Source of the DNA: Prevotellaceae bacterium UBA1746
GTDB lineage: Bacteria; Bacteroidota; Bacteroidia; Bacteroidales; Bacteroidaceae
Assembly: GCA_905369775.1 (NCBI GenBank)
Contig: CAJPJR010000081.1
Location: 1-8,450 of the forward strand
Direction of reading: 5' to 3'
Length of the DNA stretch: 8,450 bases
Both the position numbers and the translations under genes were made by a program. Numbering within the stretch: position 1 is the first letter of the stretch; the number at the start of each line of letters is the position of its first letter. The notes under the pieces were generated by a model, which was not told the DNA's origin, made no database searches, and saw only the letters and a program-made list of their open reading frames with translations. Shown one piece after another: positions 1 through 6,346 of the stretch.

Positions 1-147
1 GGGGTGCTGGATGGTGCGAGGCTCAGAGGCCGAGGGCATCGTGTGGGTTTGGTCGTCGGTCATGATATAGACGATGGTGTAGCGCTGCTGCGCGGCGGCA
101 CAGAGGGGGAGCAAAGCGGCTACGACGGGAAGAAGTTCTTTCTTCAT
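1..147 (-). CDS. Secreted sulfatase, N-terminal fragment (runs off left edge)
   Basis: Reading the minus strand from the ATG at 147-145 gives 49 codons open to the edge of the window. Residues 1-19 (MKKELLPVVAALLPLCAAA) form a Sec signal peptide: two lysines, a hydrophobic core, and probable cleavage before QQ. Directly after it comes YTIVYIMTDDQTHTM, which matches the start of the mature domain of S1-family sulfatases, where a strand ending in two aspartates (D31, D32) supplies calcium ligands. Family members hydrolyse sulfate esters; in Bacteroidetes they usually act in the periplasm on host or algal sulfated glycans. The formylglycine C/S-x-P-x-R site would lie beyond the edge, so substrate and completeness cannot be judged. 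The Cys in the signal peptide is not in a good lipobox, so a soluble exported enzyme is more likely than a lipoprotein. No TAnnTTTG promoter was seen upstream. The call rests on a short stretch. Confidence 0.72.
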   Translation of the reverse strand, partial: MKKELLPVVAALLPLCAAAQQRYTIVYIMTDDQTHTMPSASEPRTIQHP

Positions 148-432
148 GATCAGAGGGAAGAATTGAAGGTGTTGAGATTTGAAGGCGGAGCACTGACGTG
201 CATTTTGTTCGGACGAGGAACGCGTGCACTCCCATCCTCGACGCGGTGCGCGCGGTTTCGACGATGGCTTGCGGCGATGAGTTGCGGCAAGTACCGTGTG
301 ATGTATAGGATTCCCTATATATAAGGTATATCGAGGGAAGCCCTACCTATTCCTAAATATAGAAGATGGCGTCCCTCGTCCACCAAAGGAGGAGGGACGC
401 CGTCGGATGGGTGTATTGTCGCGGGACGTGGG
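148..432. other. Intergenic region between the mutase and sulfatase genes
   Basis: This holds the mutase terminator hairpin (listed separately) and a small A/T-rich nested inverted repeat: TAGGA at 306-310 pairs with TCCTA at 351-355, and TTCCCT at 311-316 pairs with AGGGAA at 334-339, with a near-palindromic CCTATATATAAGG at 314-326 in the loop. It lies about 160-200 bp upstream of the sulfatase start and could be part of that gene's control region. I see no clear TAnnTTTG box and no convincing small gene here. Confidence 0.4.
366..403 (-). terminator. Probable terminator of the phosphoglucosamine mutase gene
   Basis: GGCGTCCCTC (368-377) pairs perfectly with GAGGGACGCC (392-401), and two further pairs including a G-T wobble extend the stem. 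It begins about 30 bp after the mutase stop codon. On the minus strand the stem is followed by a moderately T-rich stretch (TCTTCTATATTTA) rather than a pure T-run, so termination may be partial. Confidence 0.7.
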
Positions 433-1830
433 TTATCCCTGTTGCGTCATGGAGTAGACGAGGTCTACGATTTGTTGTGCGAGGGCATCGGCTTCCTCAC
501 GCGTATGTGCTTCGGCATACACGCGAATGATGGGTTCGGTGTTCGACTTGCGGAGGTGTACCCACTTGTCGGGGAAATCGATTTTCACGCCGTCGATGTC
601 GGTAATCTGTTCGTTCTTGTAGATTTCCTTCACACGCTGCAACAGGGCAAAGATATCGGTAGTGGGATTGAGATCGATGCGATTTTTCGAGATGCAGTAT
701 TGGGGCAGACTGTCGCGGAGCTCCGAAGCCTTGCAACCCAACTTGGCCAGATGCGTCAAAATGAGCGCAATACCAACCAAAGCGTCGCGACCGGAGTGGG
801 CAGCGGGATAGATTACACCGCCATTGCCTTCGCCGCCGATGACTGCGCCGGTTTCTTTCATTTTCGTCACCACATTCACCTCGCCCACGGCAGCGGGAGC
901 GTAGTTGCAACCGTGCTTTTCGGTGACGTCGCGCAGTCCACGCGAAGAGGAGAGGTTGCTCACGGTATTGCCGGGCGTGTGTTGCAGCACGTAGTCAGCC
1001 ACGGCCACGAGGGTGTTTTCTTCGCCGAACATGGTGCCGTCTTCGCAGACCAATGCGAGGCGGTCGGCATCGGGGTCGACGACGAAGCCAATGTCATGAC
1101 GACCTTTGCGCATGAGGTTGCGGATCTCGCTGAGGTTCTCCTTGAGGGGTTCAGGATTGTGGGAGAAATCGCCGGTGGGTTCGCAGTTGAGCAGCGTCAC
1201 CTGCGTCACACCGAGCTGCCCGAGGAGCTTGGGGATGATAATACCTCCCACGGAATTCACGGCGTCGAGCGCTACGGTGAAGTGGGCGCGACGAATGGCA
1301 TCAACATCCACGAGTTCGAGCTGCTTGATCACTTCGATGTGACGCTGATCGTAGCTGTAGTTTTGGATGAGACAGCCGAGATTGTCGACATCGGCAAACT
1401 CGTAAGCTTCGGCATTGGCGGCACGAACGACTTCGCTCGCCTCAGTGGGGGGAAGGAATTCGCCTTTTTCGTTGAGAAATTTGAGGGCGTTCCACTGACG
1501 GGGGTTGTGACTGGCGGTGATGATCACGCCGCCGCAGGCACTTTCCATCGATACGGCCAATTCTGTGGTGGGAGTGGAGGCGAGTCCGATGTTGATCACG
1601 TCGAAACCCATGCTCATCAGCGTGCCGCAGACGACCTGGCTGACCATCTCGCCGGAGATGCGCGCATCGCGACCGACTACGATCTTGCGACGATACTTGC
1701 GACTCACGACCTTTTCGCGCAAGCTGGCGAAAGCAGCCACAGATTTTGCAATATCCACGGGGTTGAGTGTGTCCCCGCTGCGGCCACCGATCGTGCCGCG
1801 GAATCCCGAGATTGACTTGATTAGGGTCAT
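433..1830 (-). CDS. glmM: Phosphoglucosamine mutase (alpha-D-phosphohexomutase)
   Basis: This 465-residue protein of the alpha-D-phosphohexomutase family should interconvert glucosamine-6-phosphate and glucosamine-1-phosphate in the cytosol, feeding UDP-GlcNAc for peptidoglycan and LPS. All four family signatures are visible in order: the N-terminal SGFRGTIGG substrate loop (8-16), the catalytic phosphoserine loop TASHNP (105-110, Ser107), the metal-binding loop DPDADR (252-257), the sugar-specificity loop GEGNGG (333-338), and the C-terminal phosphate-binding RKSNTEP (427-433). The GEGNGG loop and the downstream HSGRD segment fit the subgroup found in archaea and Bacteroidetes better than classical proteobacterial GlmM. 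Length is normal for the family. The ATG at 1830-1828 starts the conserved N-terminus exactly and has no Shine-Dalgarno sequence, as is usual in this phylum. It appears monocistronic, with its own promoter and terminator. A phosphomannomutase or dual activity cannot be excluded from sequence alone. Confidence 0.9.
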   Translation of the reverse strand: MTLIKSISGFRGTIGGRSGDTLNPVDIAKSVAAFASLREKVVSRKYRRKIVVGRDARISGEMVSQVVCGTLMSMGFDVINIGLASTPTTELAVSMESACGGVIITASHNPRQWNALKFLNEKGEFLPPTEASEVVRAANAEAYEFADVDNLGCLIQNYSYDQRHIEVIKQLELVDVDAIRRAHFTVALDAVNSVGGIIIPKLLGQLGVTQVTLLNCEPTGDFSHNPEPLKENLSEIRNLMRKGRHDIGFVVDPDADRLALVCEDGTMFGEENTLVAVADYVLQHTPGNTVSNLSSSRGLRDVTEKHGCNYAPAAVGEVNVVTKMKETGAVIGGEGNGGVIYPAAHSGRDALVGIALILTHLAKLGCKASELRDSLPQYCISKNRIDLNPTTDIFALLQRVKEIYKNEQITDIDGVKIDFPDKWVHLRKSNTEPIIRVYAEAHTREEADALAQQIVDLVYSMTQQG

Positions 1831-1911
1831 ATTGTTGTATATTTTGCTGATTGCACTGAGGCGAACCCTTCTGCTACAACGAGTTGGCAGAATCGTCCGT
1901 GTTTGACTCTA

Positions 1912-1945
1912 CAAAGATACACACTTCTTATTATTCGCCTGCAAA
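1912..1945 (-). promoter_or_regulatory. Bacteroidetes-type promoter for the mutase gene
   Basis: On the minus strand a perfect TAnnTTTG -7 box (TATCTTTG, 1919-1912) is preceded 22 bp upstream by TTTG (1945-1942), close to the usual 19-21 bp spacing of the primary Bacteroidetes sigma factor. Transcription would start near 1905, giving a leader of about 75 nt. Confidence 0.7.
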
Positions 1946-2042
1946 ACCGAGTGGCTTTTTTCCGTCTCCGGAACAGCAAATCGAAAATCGGCCGGACAAA
2001 AACGGATTTCGCAGAGGTGCTTGTATAAAAGGAGGGGGCGTG

Positions 2043-2088
2043 TGTATAAAAAATTGTGTCCCGACGACCGATTGACGACGGGACACAT
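2043..2088 (-). terminator. Intrinsic terminator of the 156-residue protein gene
   Basis: A perfect 9-bp stem, TGTGTCCCG (2055-2063) with CGGGACACA (2079-2087), is followed on the minus strand by AATTTTTTATAC. It lies 63 bp past the stop codon at 2151. The T-run is on the minus side only, so it serves that gene. Confidence 0.8.
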
Positions 2089-2150
2089 AATATGTATAAG
2101 AAGTGGCGTGTTCATCGTCCCAAAGACGATATCACCACCCTATTTATTTC

Positions 2151-2621
2151 TTATTTCTTGAACTGCTTGTTCTTCGCATCTTGCGGTTGCGCTTGTTGCT
2201 GTTGCGCTTGGAGGCGGGCGATCTCAGCCTTGCCGGTGGGCGTTGCAGCATAAGCCTGATAGAAGGCATCGCGATAGTAGATCATCATGTTGAGCGAACG
2301 GGGCACCACGTCGCCGAGCTCGAAGTTGTCGGAGAGGAGCATTTCCACTCCGGCCCAAACGGCATTTTCGAAACGCACTGCGCCTTTGGCCACCTTCACG
2401 TCAGCGTTGGCTTTGTTGAGGGCTGCATAAACGTCCGCACGGTTTTCTTCCGTCACCTCGAAGATCTGGGGGAAGAAAAGGTTGAGGAAGTTCTCGTCCT
2501 GATCGTCGCGGAAGTGGATGAAGTCGAGGGTTTCGTACTTGAACTGGAGACCGAAATCAGTCTTTTCGGGGCAGAAGCCCTCTTTCTTGAGGTATTCTTC
2601 GAGTTTGTCGCAAAATGCCAT
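2151..2621 (-). CDS. Small cytosolic protein of unknown function
   Basis: This is a 156-residue protein with no signal peptide or membrane segment. I do not recognise a named family. The order of an N-terminal amphipathic helix (CDKLEEYLKKEG), two short beta strands (FGLQFKYE, LDFIHFRD), then a helix reading VYAALNKANADVKVAKG (64-80) recalls the fold of YbjN/type III-chaperone-like proteins, where a comparable helix with a conserved Asn precedes further strands. That likeness is an inference from pattern, not a database match. The tail from about 137 is low-complexity, with QQQ runs and a lysine-rich end, and is probably disordered. The ATG at 2621-2619 is the only reasonable start. A near-consensus promoter and an intrinsic terminator bracket the gene, so it is transcribed alone, divergently from clpB. 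Base composition matches its neighbours, which suggests a resident gene. Confidence 0.8.
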   Translation of the reverse strand: MAFCDKLEEYLKKEGFCPEKTDFGLQFKYETLDFIHFRDDQDENFLNLFFPQIFEVTEENRADVYAALNKANADVKVAKGAVRFENAVWAGVEMLLSDNFELGDVVPRSLNMMIYYRDAFYQAYAATPTGKAEIARLQAQQQQAQPQDAKNKQFKK

Positions 2622-3068
2622 ATTCTGTTGTTGTTTTGAGTATTAACGCCCGCCACACAACACAAATCGGTCGGTTGCGCGGCAATAGGCACGACTTAGA
2701 TAATGCAAATATAGGTTTTCCGACTCGTTCTGCCAAACAAATCTTACATTTTTCGCCCTCACCTCACTAAAAGTACGTCCGCGCATTCTGCAAAAATGGC
2801 AATCCAACTACTCATAATCAACAAGTTAACTGACATTTTTACAGCCTATGCGGATAATTCGTCAGTTTTGCCCGTTCGGCAAAGCCCTTGCACAAGAACA
2901 AAGCGTCGACGCAACGAGTCGAAAGGGTGAAACGCCCCGCCGAAGCTCGTCGAGCCGCGGTTCGTATGCACAATGCGAGACCAGACACGCAATGCACAAT
3001 CGGACACGCGAGAAGCTCGCGCCGACCACGATCATTCATTCACACAACGCAAATAACACAATAAATAT
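2622..3068. other. Divergent intergenic region with palindrome-rich clpB leader
   Basis: The left part is A/T-rich and carries the minus-strand promoter. The part at about 2860-3025 is G+C-rich and contains three palindromes: GCGTCGACGC (2903-2912), GCTCG-T-CGAGC (2945-2955) and CGCGAG-AAG-CTCGCG (3007-3021). It also has an imperfect direct repeat, in which TGCACAAT (2967-2974, 2993-3000) is followed each time by GACACGC (2984-2990, 3003-3009). Weak plus-strand -7 candidates for clpB are TACATTTT (2745-2752) and CAGTTTTG (2863-2870); neither has a good -33 box. No CIRCE-type operator was seen. Short frames are open on both strands here, but I do not support a gene. Confidence 0.5.
2706..2737 (-). 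promoter_or_regulatory. Bacteroidetes-type promoter for the 156-residue protein gene
   Basis: On the minus strand TTTG (2737-2734), then exactly 20 bp, then TATATTTG (2713-2706). Both boxes and the spacing match the consensus. The start of transcription would fall near 2699, leaving a leader of about 78 nt before the ATG at 2621. Confidence 0.82.
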
Positions 3069-5696
3069 ATGAACTTCGACAATTTCACCATCAAAGCCCA
3101 AGAGGCTGTGCAACACGCCGTACAAACGGCACAGCGCACACACCGACAGGCCATCACCGCCGCCCATCTTTTGCAGGGGGTCATTGCCGTGGGAGAGAAC
3201 GTTACGCAGTTTCTCTTCGGCAAAACCGGGGTGAACGCCGAACTCCTTTCCCGTGCACTCGACAGCGAACTCCAAAGCCTGCCCCGCGTTGACGGCGGCG
3301 AACCTTATTTGGATCGCGAAGCCAACGCTGCTCTCACCACAGCGCAAGACATTGCGCGCCGCGACGGCGACCAGTTTGTCGGACTCGAACCGCTCCTGCT
3401 CGCCCTCCTCACCACCGAAAGCACCGCATCGCGCTTGCTGAAAGACGCCGGCATGACCGCCGACGCACTCACCGCGGCCATCAAGGAACTCCGCGGCGGA
3501 CGCAAGGCCGACTCCGCTTCGAGCGAAGACACCTACCAGTCCTTGCAAAAATACGCCCGCGACCTCGTGGCCGAAGCCCGCGACGGCAAATTGGATCCCG
3601 TGATCGGGCGCGACGAAGAGATTCGTCGGGTGCTGCAAATCCTTTCGCGCCGCACCAAGAACAACCCGATTCTCATCGGCGAACCCGGTACCGGTAAAAC
3701 CGCCATCGTCGAAGGTTTGGCACAACGCATCGCTCGCGGCGACGTGCCGGAGAACCTGCGCGACAAACGCGTCTTCTCGCTCGACATGGGTGCGCTCGTG
3801 GCCGGTGCCAAATACAAAGGCGAATTTGAAGAGCGCCTCAAGAGCGTGGTCAACGAAGTGACCGCAGCCCAAGGTGGCATCATCCTCTTCATCGACGAGA
3901 TCCACACCCTCGTGGGTGCCGGTAAGGGCGAAGGCGCCATGGATGCGGCCAACATTCTCAAACCGGCTTTGGCACGCGGCGAACTCCGCAGCATCGGTGC
4001 CACCACGCTGGAGGAATACCAGAAATATTTCGAAAAGGACAAGGCCCTCGAACGCCGCTTCCAGACCGTCATGGTCGACGAACCGACTCCCGAAGACGCC
4101 ATCTCCATCCTGCGCGGACTGAAAGAGCGCTACGAGAACCACCATCACGTGCGCATTCAGGACGATGCCCTCATCGCCGCCGTCACCCTCTCCCATCGCT
4201 ACATCTCCGACCGCTTCCTCCCCGACAAGGCCATCGACCTCATGGACGAAGCCGCTGCCAAGCTCCGCATGGAACGCGATTCGCAGCCCGAACAGCTCGA
4301 TGAGATCTCGCGCCGCTTGCGCCAACTCGAAATCGAGCGCGAAGCCATCCGCCACGAGGCCGACGCTGCTGCCGACGGTTCGCACGACGCCAAACTCACC
4401 GCGCTCAACAAAGAGATCCAGACGCTCCAAGAGGAAGAACACGACCTCAAGGGCAAATGGGAAGGCGAACGTGAGATCCTGGCCCAGATCCAGCAACACA
4501 AGCAAGAGATAGAGCAACTCAAGTTCGAGGCCGATCGTGCCGAACGCGAAGGTGACTACGGCAAGGTGGCCGAAATTCGCTACGGCCGCCTGAAGGAACT
4601 CGAGAGCAAGATCGCCGAGCTCCACAACACCCTGCTCAAGCGCCAAGGTGCCGAGGCCATGGTGAAAGAGGAGGTCACGGCCGACGACATCGCCGACGTG
4701 GTGAGCCGCTGGACGGGCATCCCCGTCACCCGCATGCTGCAAAGCGAACGCGAGAAGCTCCTGCATCTCGAAGACGAGCTCCACGCCCGTGTCATCGGTC
4801 AGGACGAGGCCATCAAAGCCGTATCTGACGCTGTGCGCCGCAGCCGTGCCGGTCTGCAAGACCCGAAACGCCCCATCGGCTCGTTCATCTTCCTCGGATC
4901 GACGGGTGTCGGTAAGACCGAACTGGCGAAGGCACTGGCAGAATGCCTCTTCGACGACGAGAATATGATGACGCGCATCGACATGAGCGAATATCAGGAG
5001 AAATTCTCGGCCACTCGCCTCATCGGTGCCCCTCCGGGATACGTCGGTTATGACGAAGGCGGACAACTCACCGAGGCCGTACGCCGCAAGCCCTACTCTG
5101 TTGTGCTCTTCGACGAGATCGAGAAGGCACACCCCGATGTGTTCAACATCCTCTTGCAGGTGCTCGACGACGGGCGACTCACCGACAATAAGGGTCGGAC
5201 GGTGAACTTCAAGAACACCATCATCATCATGACCTCCAACCTCCTCACGGCCAAAGACACGCCTGAAGCCGACGGGGACAAGGAGAGCACACGCGAACAA
5301 CTGGTGGCTGCGCTCACTGCTCCGCGCATTTCGCCCTCGGGCACGCCGCTACCCGGTTTGCGGCCTGAGTTTGTCAACCGCATCGACGACATCATCATGT
5401 TCCACTCGCTCACCCGCAGCGAAATCGAACAGATCGTGCGCATCCACATCGCCACTGTGGCACGCCGTCTCGAGGCTCAGGGCATCACGCTCCGCGTGAA
5501 CGACGACGCCGTGTCGTTCCTCGCCGACGAAGGTTACGATCCCGACTATGGTGCTCGTCCCGTGAAACGCGCCTTGCAAAACTTCTTGCTCAACGATCTC
5601 TCGAAAGCCATCTTGAGCGGCAAGGTCGACAACACGCATCCCATCCTCGTCAAAAAGTCGGGCGACGGACTGATCTTCGAAAACGACAAAGCATAA
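3069..5696 (+). CDS. clpB: ClpB protein disaggregase (Hsp100 chaperone)
   Basis: This 875-residue hexameric AAA+ ATPase works with DnaK/DnaJ/GrpE in the cytosol to extract polypeptides from aggregates after heat or other stress. In order it has a Clp-N repeat domain (about 1-145); a first ATPase ring with Walker A GEPGTGKT (204-211), pore-loop motif KYKG (248-251), Walker B ILFIDE (272-277) and arginine fingers in ALERRF; a long charged coiled-coil middle domain (about 400-530) that marks ClpB rather than ClpA/ClpC; and a second ring with GSTGVGKT (610-617), pore loop GYVGYDEGG (657-665), VVLFDE (678-683), TSN sensor 1 (722-724), RPEFVNRID (765-773) and sensor 2 GARPVKR (828-834). All catalytic residues are intact. 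The segment between TSN and RPEF is proline/glycine-rich and unusual (about 735-764). The ATG at 3069 begins the standard N-terminus and has an A/T-rich upstream without a Shine-Dalgarno sequence. It is transcribed alone. Confidence 0.97.
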   Translation: MNFDNFTIKAQEAVQHAVQTAQRTHRQAITAAHLLQGVIAVGENVTQFLFGKTGVNAELLSRALDSELQSLPRVDGGEPYLDREANAALTTAQDIARRDGDQFVGLEPLLLALLTTESTASRLLKDAGMTADALTAAIKELRGGRKADSASSEDTYQSLQKYARDLVAEARDGKLDPVIGRDEEIRRVLQILSRRTKNNPILIGEPGTGKTAIVEGLAQRIARGDVPENLRDKRVFSLDMGALVAGAKYKGEFEERLKSVVNEVTAAQGGIILFIDEIHTLVGAGKGEGAMDAANILKPALARGELRSIGATTLEEYQKYFEKDKALERRFQTVMVDEPTPEDAISILRGLKERYENHHHVRIQDDALIAAVTLSHRYISDRFLPDKAIDLMDEAAAKLRMERDSQPEQLDEISRRLRQLEIEREAIRHEADAAADGSHDAKLTALNKEIQTLQEEEHDLKGKWEGEREILAQIQQHKQEIEQLKFEADRAEREGDYGKVAEIRYGRLKELESKIAELHNTLLKRQGAEAMVKEEVTADDIADVVSRWTGIPVTRMLQSEREKLLHLEDELHARVIGQDEAIKAVSDAVRRSRAGLQDPKRPIGSFIFLGSTGVGKTELAKALAECLFDDENMMTRIDMSEYQEKFSATRLIGAPPGYVGYDEGGQLTEAVRRKPYSVVLFDEIEKAHPDVFNILLQVLDDGRLTDNKGRTVNFKNTIIIMTSNLLTAKDTPEADGDKESTREQLVAALTAPRISPSGTPLPGLRPEFVNRIDDIIMFHSLTRSEIEQIVRIHIATVARRLEAQGITLRVNDDAVSFLADEGYDPDYGARPVKRALQNFLLNDLSKAILSGKVDNTHPILVKKSGDGLIFENDKA

Positions 5697-5728
5697 CGTT
5701 CCTCGTTATTCTTTTCCCTGTCTTTCCT

Positions 5729-5768
5729 ACGGGCGCTCCCCATCTCGGGAGCGCCCGTTTTTCGTTTT
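5729..5768 (+). terminator. Intrinsic terminator of clpB
   Basis: A perfect 12-bp stem, ACGGGCGCTCCC (5729-5740) with GGGAGCGCCCGT (5747-5758), has a 6-nt loop and is followed by TTTTCGTTTT. It starts 33 bp after the clpB stop codon. Confidence 0.93.
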
Positions 5769-5806
5769 GGTACCTCGTCCGTTTTTTCTCCGCCAAGCGC
5801 CTGTTC

Positions 5807-5924
5807 TCGCGCGTGCGCGCGTCAGGCACTTTTCGTTTTTTGCCTTCACGCCTTCACCCAGCCCGCGCAGTTCATTGTGATTCAATACGATATGGGTGAA
5901 GACTTTGTTCAAAAAGCCTTCACC
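5807..5924 (+). repeat. Left arm of large CTTCACC-rich inverted repeat
   Basis: This 118-bp arm aligns without gaps to the reverse complement of 6025-6142; by hand I count about 83 of 118 matches, best at the outer end (18/20 in the TCGCGCG...GTCAGG block, 27/32 in the next block). It carries CCTTCAC (5843-5849), CCTTCACC (5851-5858), GGTGAAG (5895-5901) and CCTTCACC (5917-5924), which can form alternative stems inside the arm. The four motifs fall at exactly mirrored positions in the other arm, about an axis at 5974.5. Confidence 0.85.
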
Positions 5925-6024
5925 TTTCGGGGCGTCGGCGCCGACCTGGCCGATCGGGCCATCGTGTCAACAAGAAACCGGTGAAAATGGACAATCTGCA
6001 GGAACCAAGCATGTCGCATGAAAA

Positions 6025-6142
6025 GGTGAAGGATAAAACACAAAAACCTTCACCCCTATTTCACTGAGCAACAACAAGATGTGCACACCCGGTGAAGGAG
6101 TGAAGGCAAAAAAAGAAAACCACCTGACGCGCACGCGCGCGA
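6025..6142 (-). repeat. Right arm of large CTTCACC-rich inverted repeat
   Basis: This is the mirror copy of 5807-5924. The motifs are GGTGAAGG (6025-6032), CCTTCACC (6047-6054), GGTGAAGG (6091-6098) and GTGAAGG (6100-6106), and the outer block is CCTGACGCGCACGCGCGCGA (6123-6142). The arms are separated by a 100-bp centre (5925-6024) with little symmetry and no gene. Because the copies have diverged but kept register and all motifs, this looks like two members of one repeat family placed head to head, or one old palindromic element. Confidence 0.85.
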
Positions 6143-6261
6143 GGGAGCGGGAAGAAAGGAAGAAAACAAGGGAAGAATTGAAAGGAAGTCGGCAACTTTG
6201 ATTCAGAAGTCGTATAATAAAAAAATACCCAGGAACATGTAATCCATTCAAAGGAAATAAC

Positions 6262-6269
6262 TACATTTG
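6262..6269 (+). promoter_or_regulatory. Candidate -7 box upstream of the hydrolase cassette
   Basis: TACATTTG is a perfect TAnnTTTG box on the plus strand. The matching -33 position (about 6237-6240) reads ATGT, a weak fit. Transcription would begin near 6276, outside the left terminal repeat, and run through it into the hydrolase gene about 70 nt later. Confidence 0.45.
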
Positions 6270-6290
6270 CAATAGAAACAATTAGCAACA

Positions 6291-6307
6291 ACCTGAGTTC
6301 GGTCTAA
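6291..6307 (+). repeat. Left terminal inverted repeat of the hydrolase cassette
   Basis: ACCTGAGTTCGGTCTAA is the exact reverse complement of 7500-7516. It sits 39 bp before the preferred hydrolase start codon. Seventeen perfect bases at about 1.2 kb distance, close to both gene ends, is the geometry of transposon ends. Confidence 0.9.
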
Positions 6308-6346
6308 AAAATATCCATTGTGAAGATTCTAATTCAATATCAAGAA

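Larger units (their letters stand above)
1831..2150. other. Intergenic region between the mutase gene and the small-protein gene
   Basis: This holds the mutase promoter near its left end and the terminator of the small-protein gene near its right end. Between them TGTATAAAA occurs twice as a direct repeat (2022-2030 and 2043-2051). A small stem ATCGTC/GACGAT (2114-2119 with 2125-2130) has no T-tract. No gene is supported. Confidence 0.45.
5697..6346. other. 650-bp gap between clpB and the hydrolase gene
   Basis: No gene is supported here. It holds the clpB terminator, a large inverted repeat pair around 5807-6142, an A/T-rich purine-biased stretch (about 6143-6290) with a candidate promoter, and the left terminal repeat of the hydrolase cassette. 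Open frames on the minus strand (5727-5912, 5967-6251, 6061-6291) follow repeat sequence and look non-coding. Confidence 0.6.

Noticed and set aside
442..1815. A 457-codon open frame on the plus strand opposite the mutase gene
   Set aside because: It is a compositional shadow of glmM. It has no recognisable domains, while the minus-strand protein has all hexomutase signatures.
2103..2639. A 178-codon plus-strand frame opposite the 156-residue protein
   Set aside because: It is the antisense of a gene with a near-consensus promoter and terminator. Its product is a leucine/valine/glutamate-rich shadow.
2839..3072. Short open frames on both strands within the clpB leader
   Set aside because: They overlap palindromes and short direct repeats, have no ribosome-binding or promoter support, and give basic, serine/arginine-rich products without domain features.
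3036..5300. A 754-codon open frame on the minus strand opposite clpB
   Set aside because: Its product is low-complexity (runs of L, V, F, G, E, D and H) and is explained by the G+C-rich codon use of clpB leaving the opposite frame free of stops. clpB itself carries every family motif.
5807..6142. CRISPR array
   Set aside because: The repeated motifs are only 7-8 bp, lie in both orientations and are arranged as a palindrome, not as regular direct repeats with uniform spacers.
6198..6218. TTG...TATAAT promoter in the style of E. coli sigma-70
   Set aside because: The TATAAT at 6213-6218 is in an A/T-rich stretch and does not match the TAnnTTTG form used elsewhere in the window; the box at 6262 fits better.
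5727..6291. Minus-strand open frames across the inverted repeat region
   Set aside because: They read through repeat arms and T-rich tracts; the products look like translated repeats, not proteins.
6320..6346. GTG at 6320 as the hydrolase start
   Set aside because: It would place nine polar and hydrophobic residues ahead of a complete signal peptide; the ATG at 6347 gives a normal lysine-started leader.
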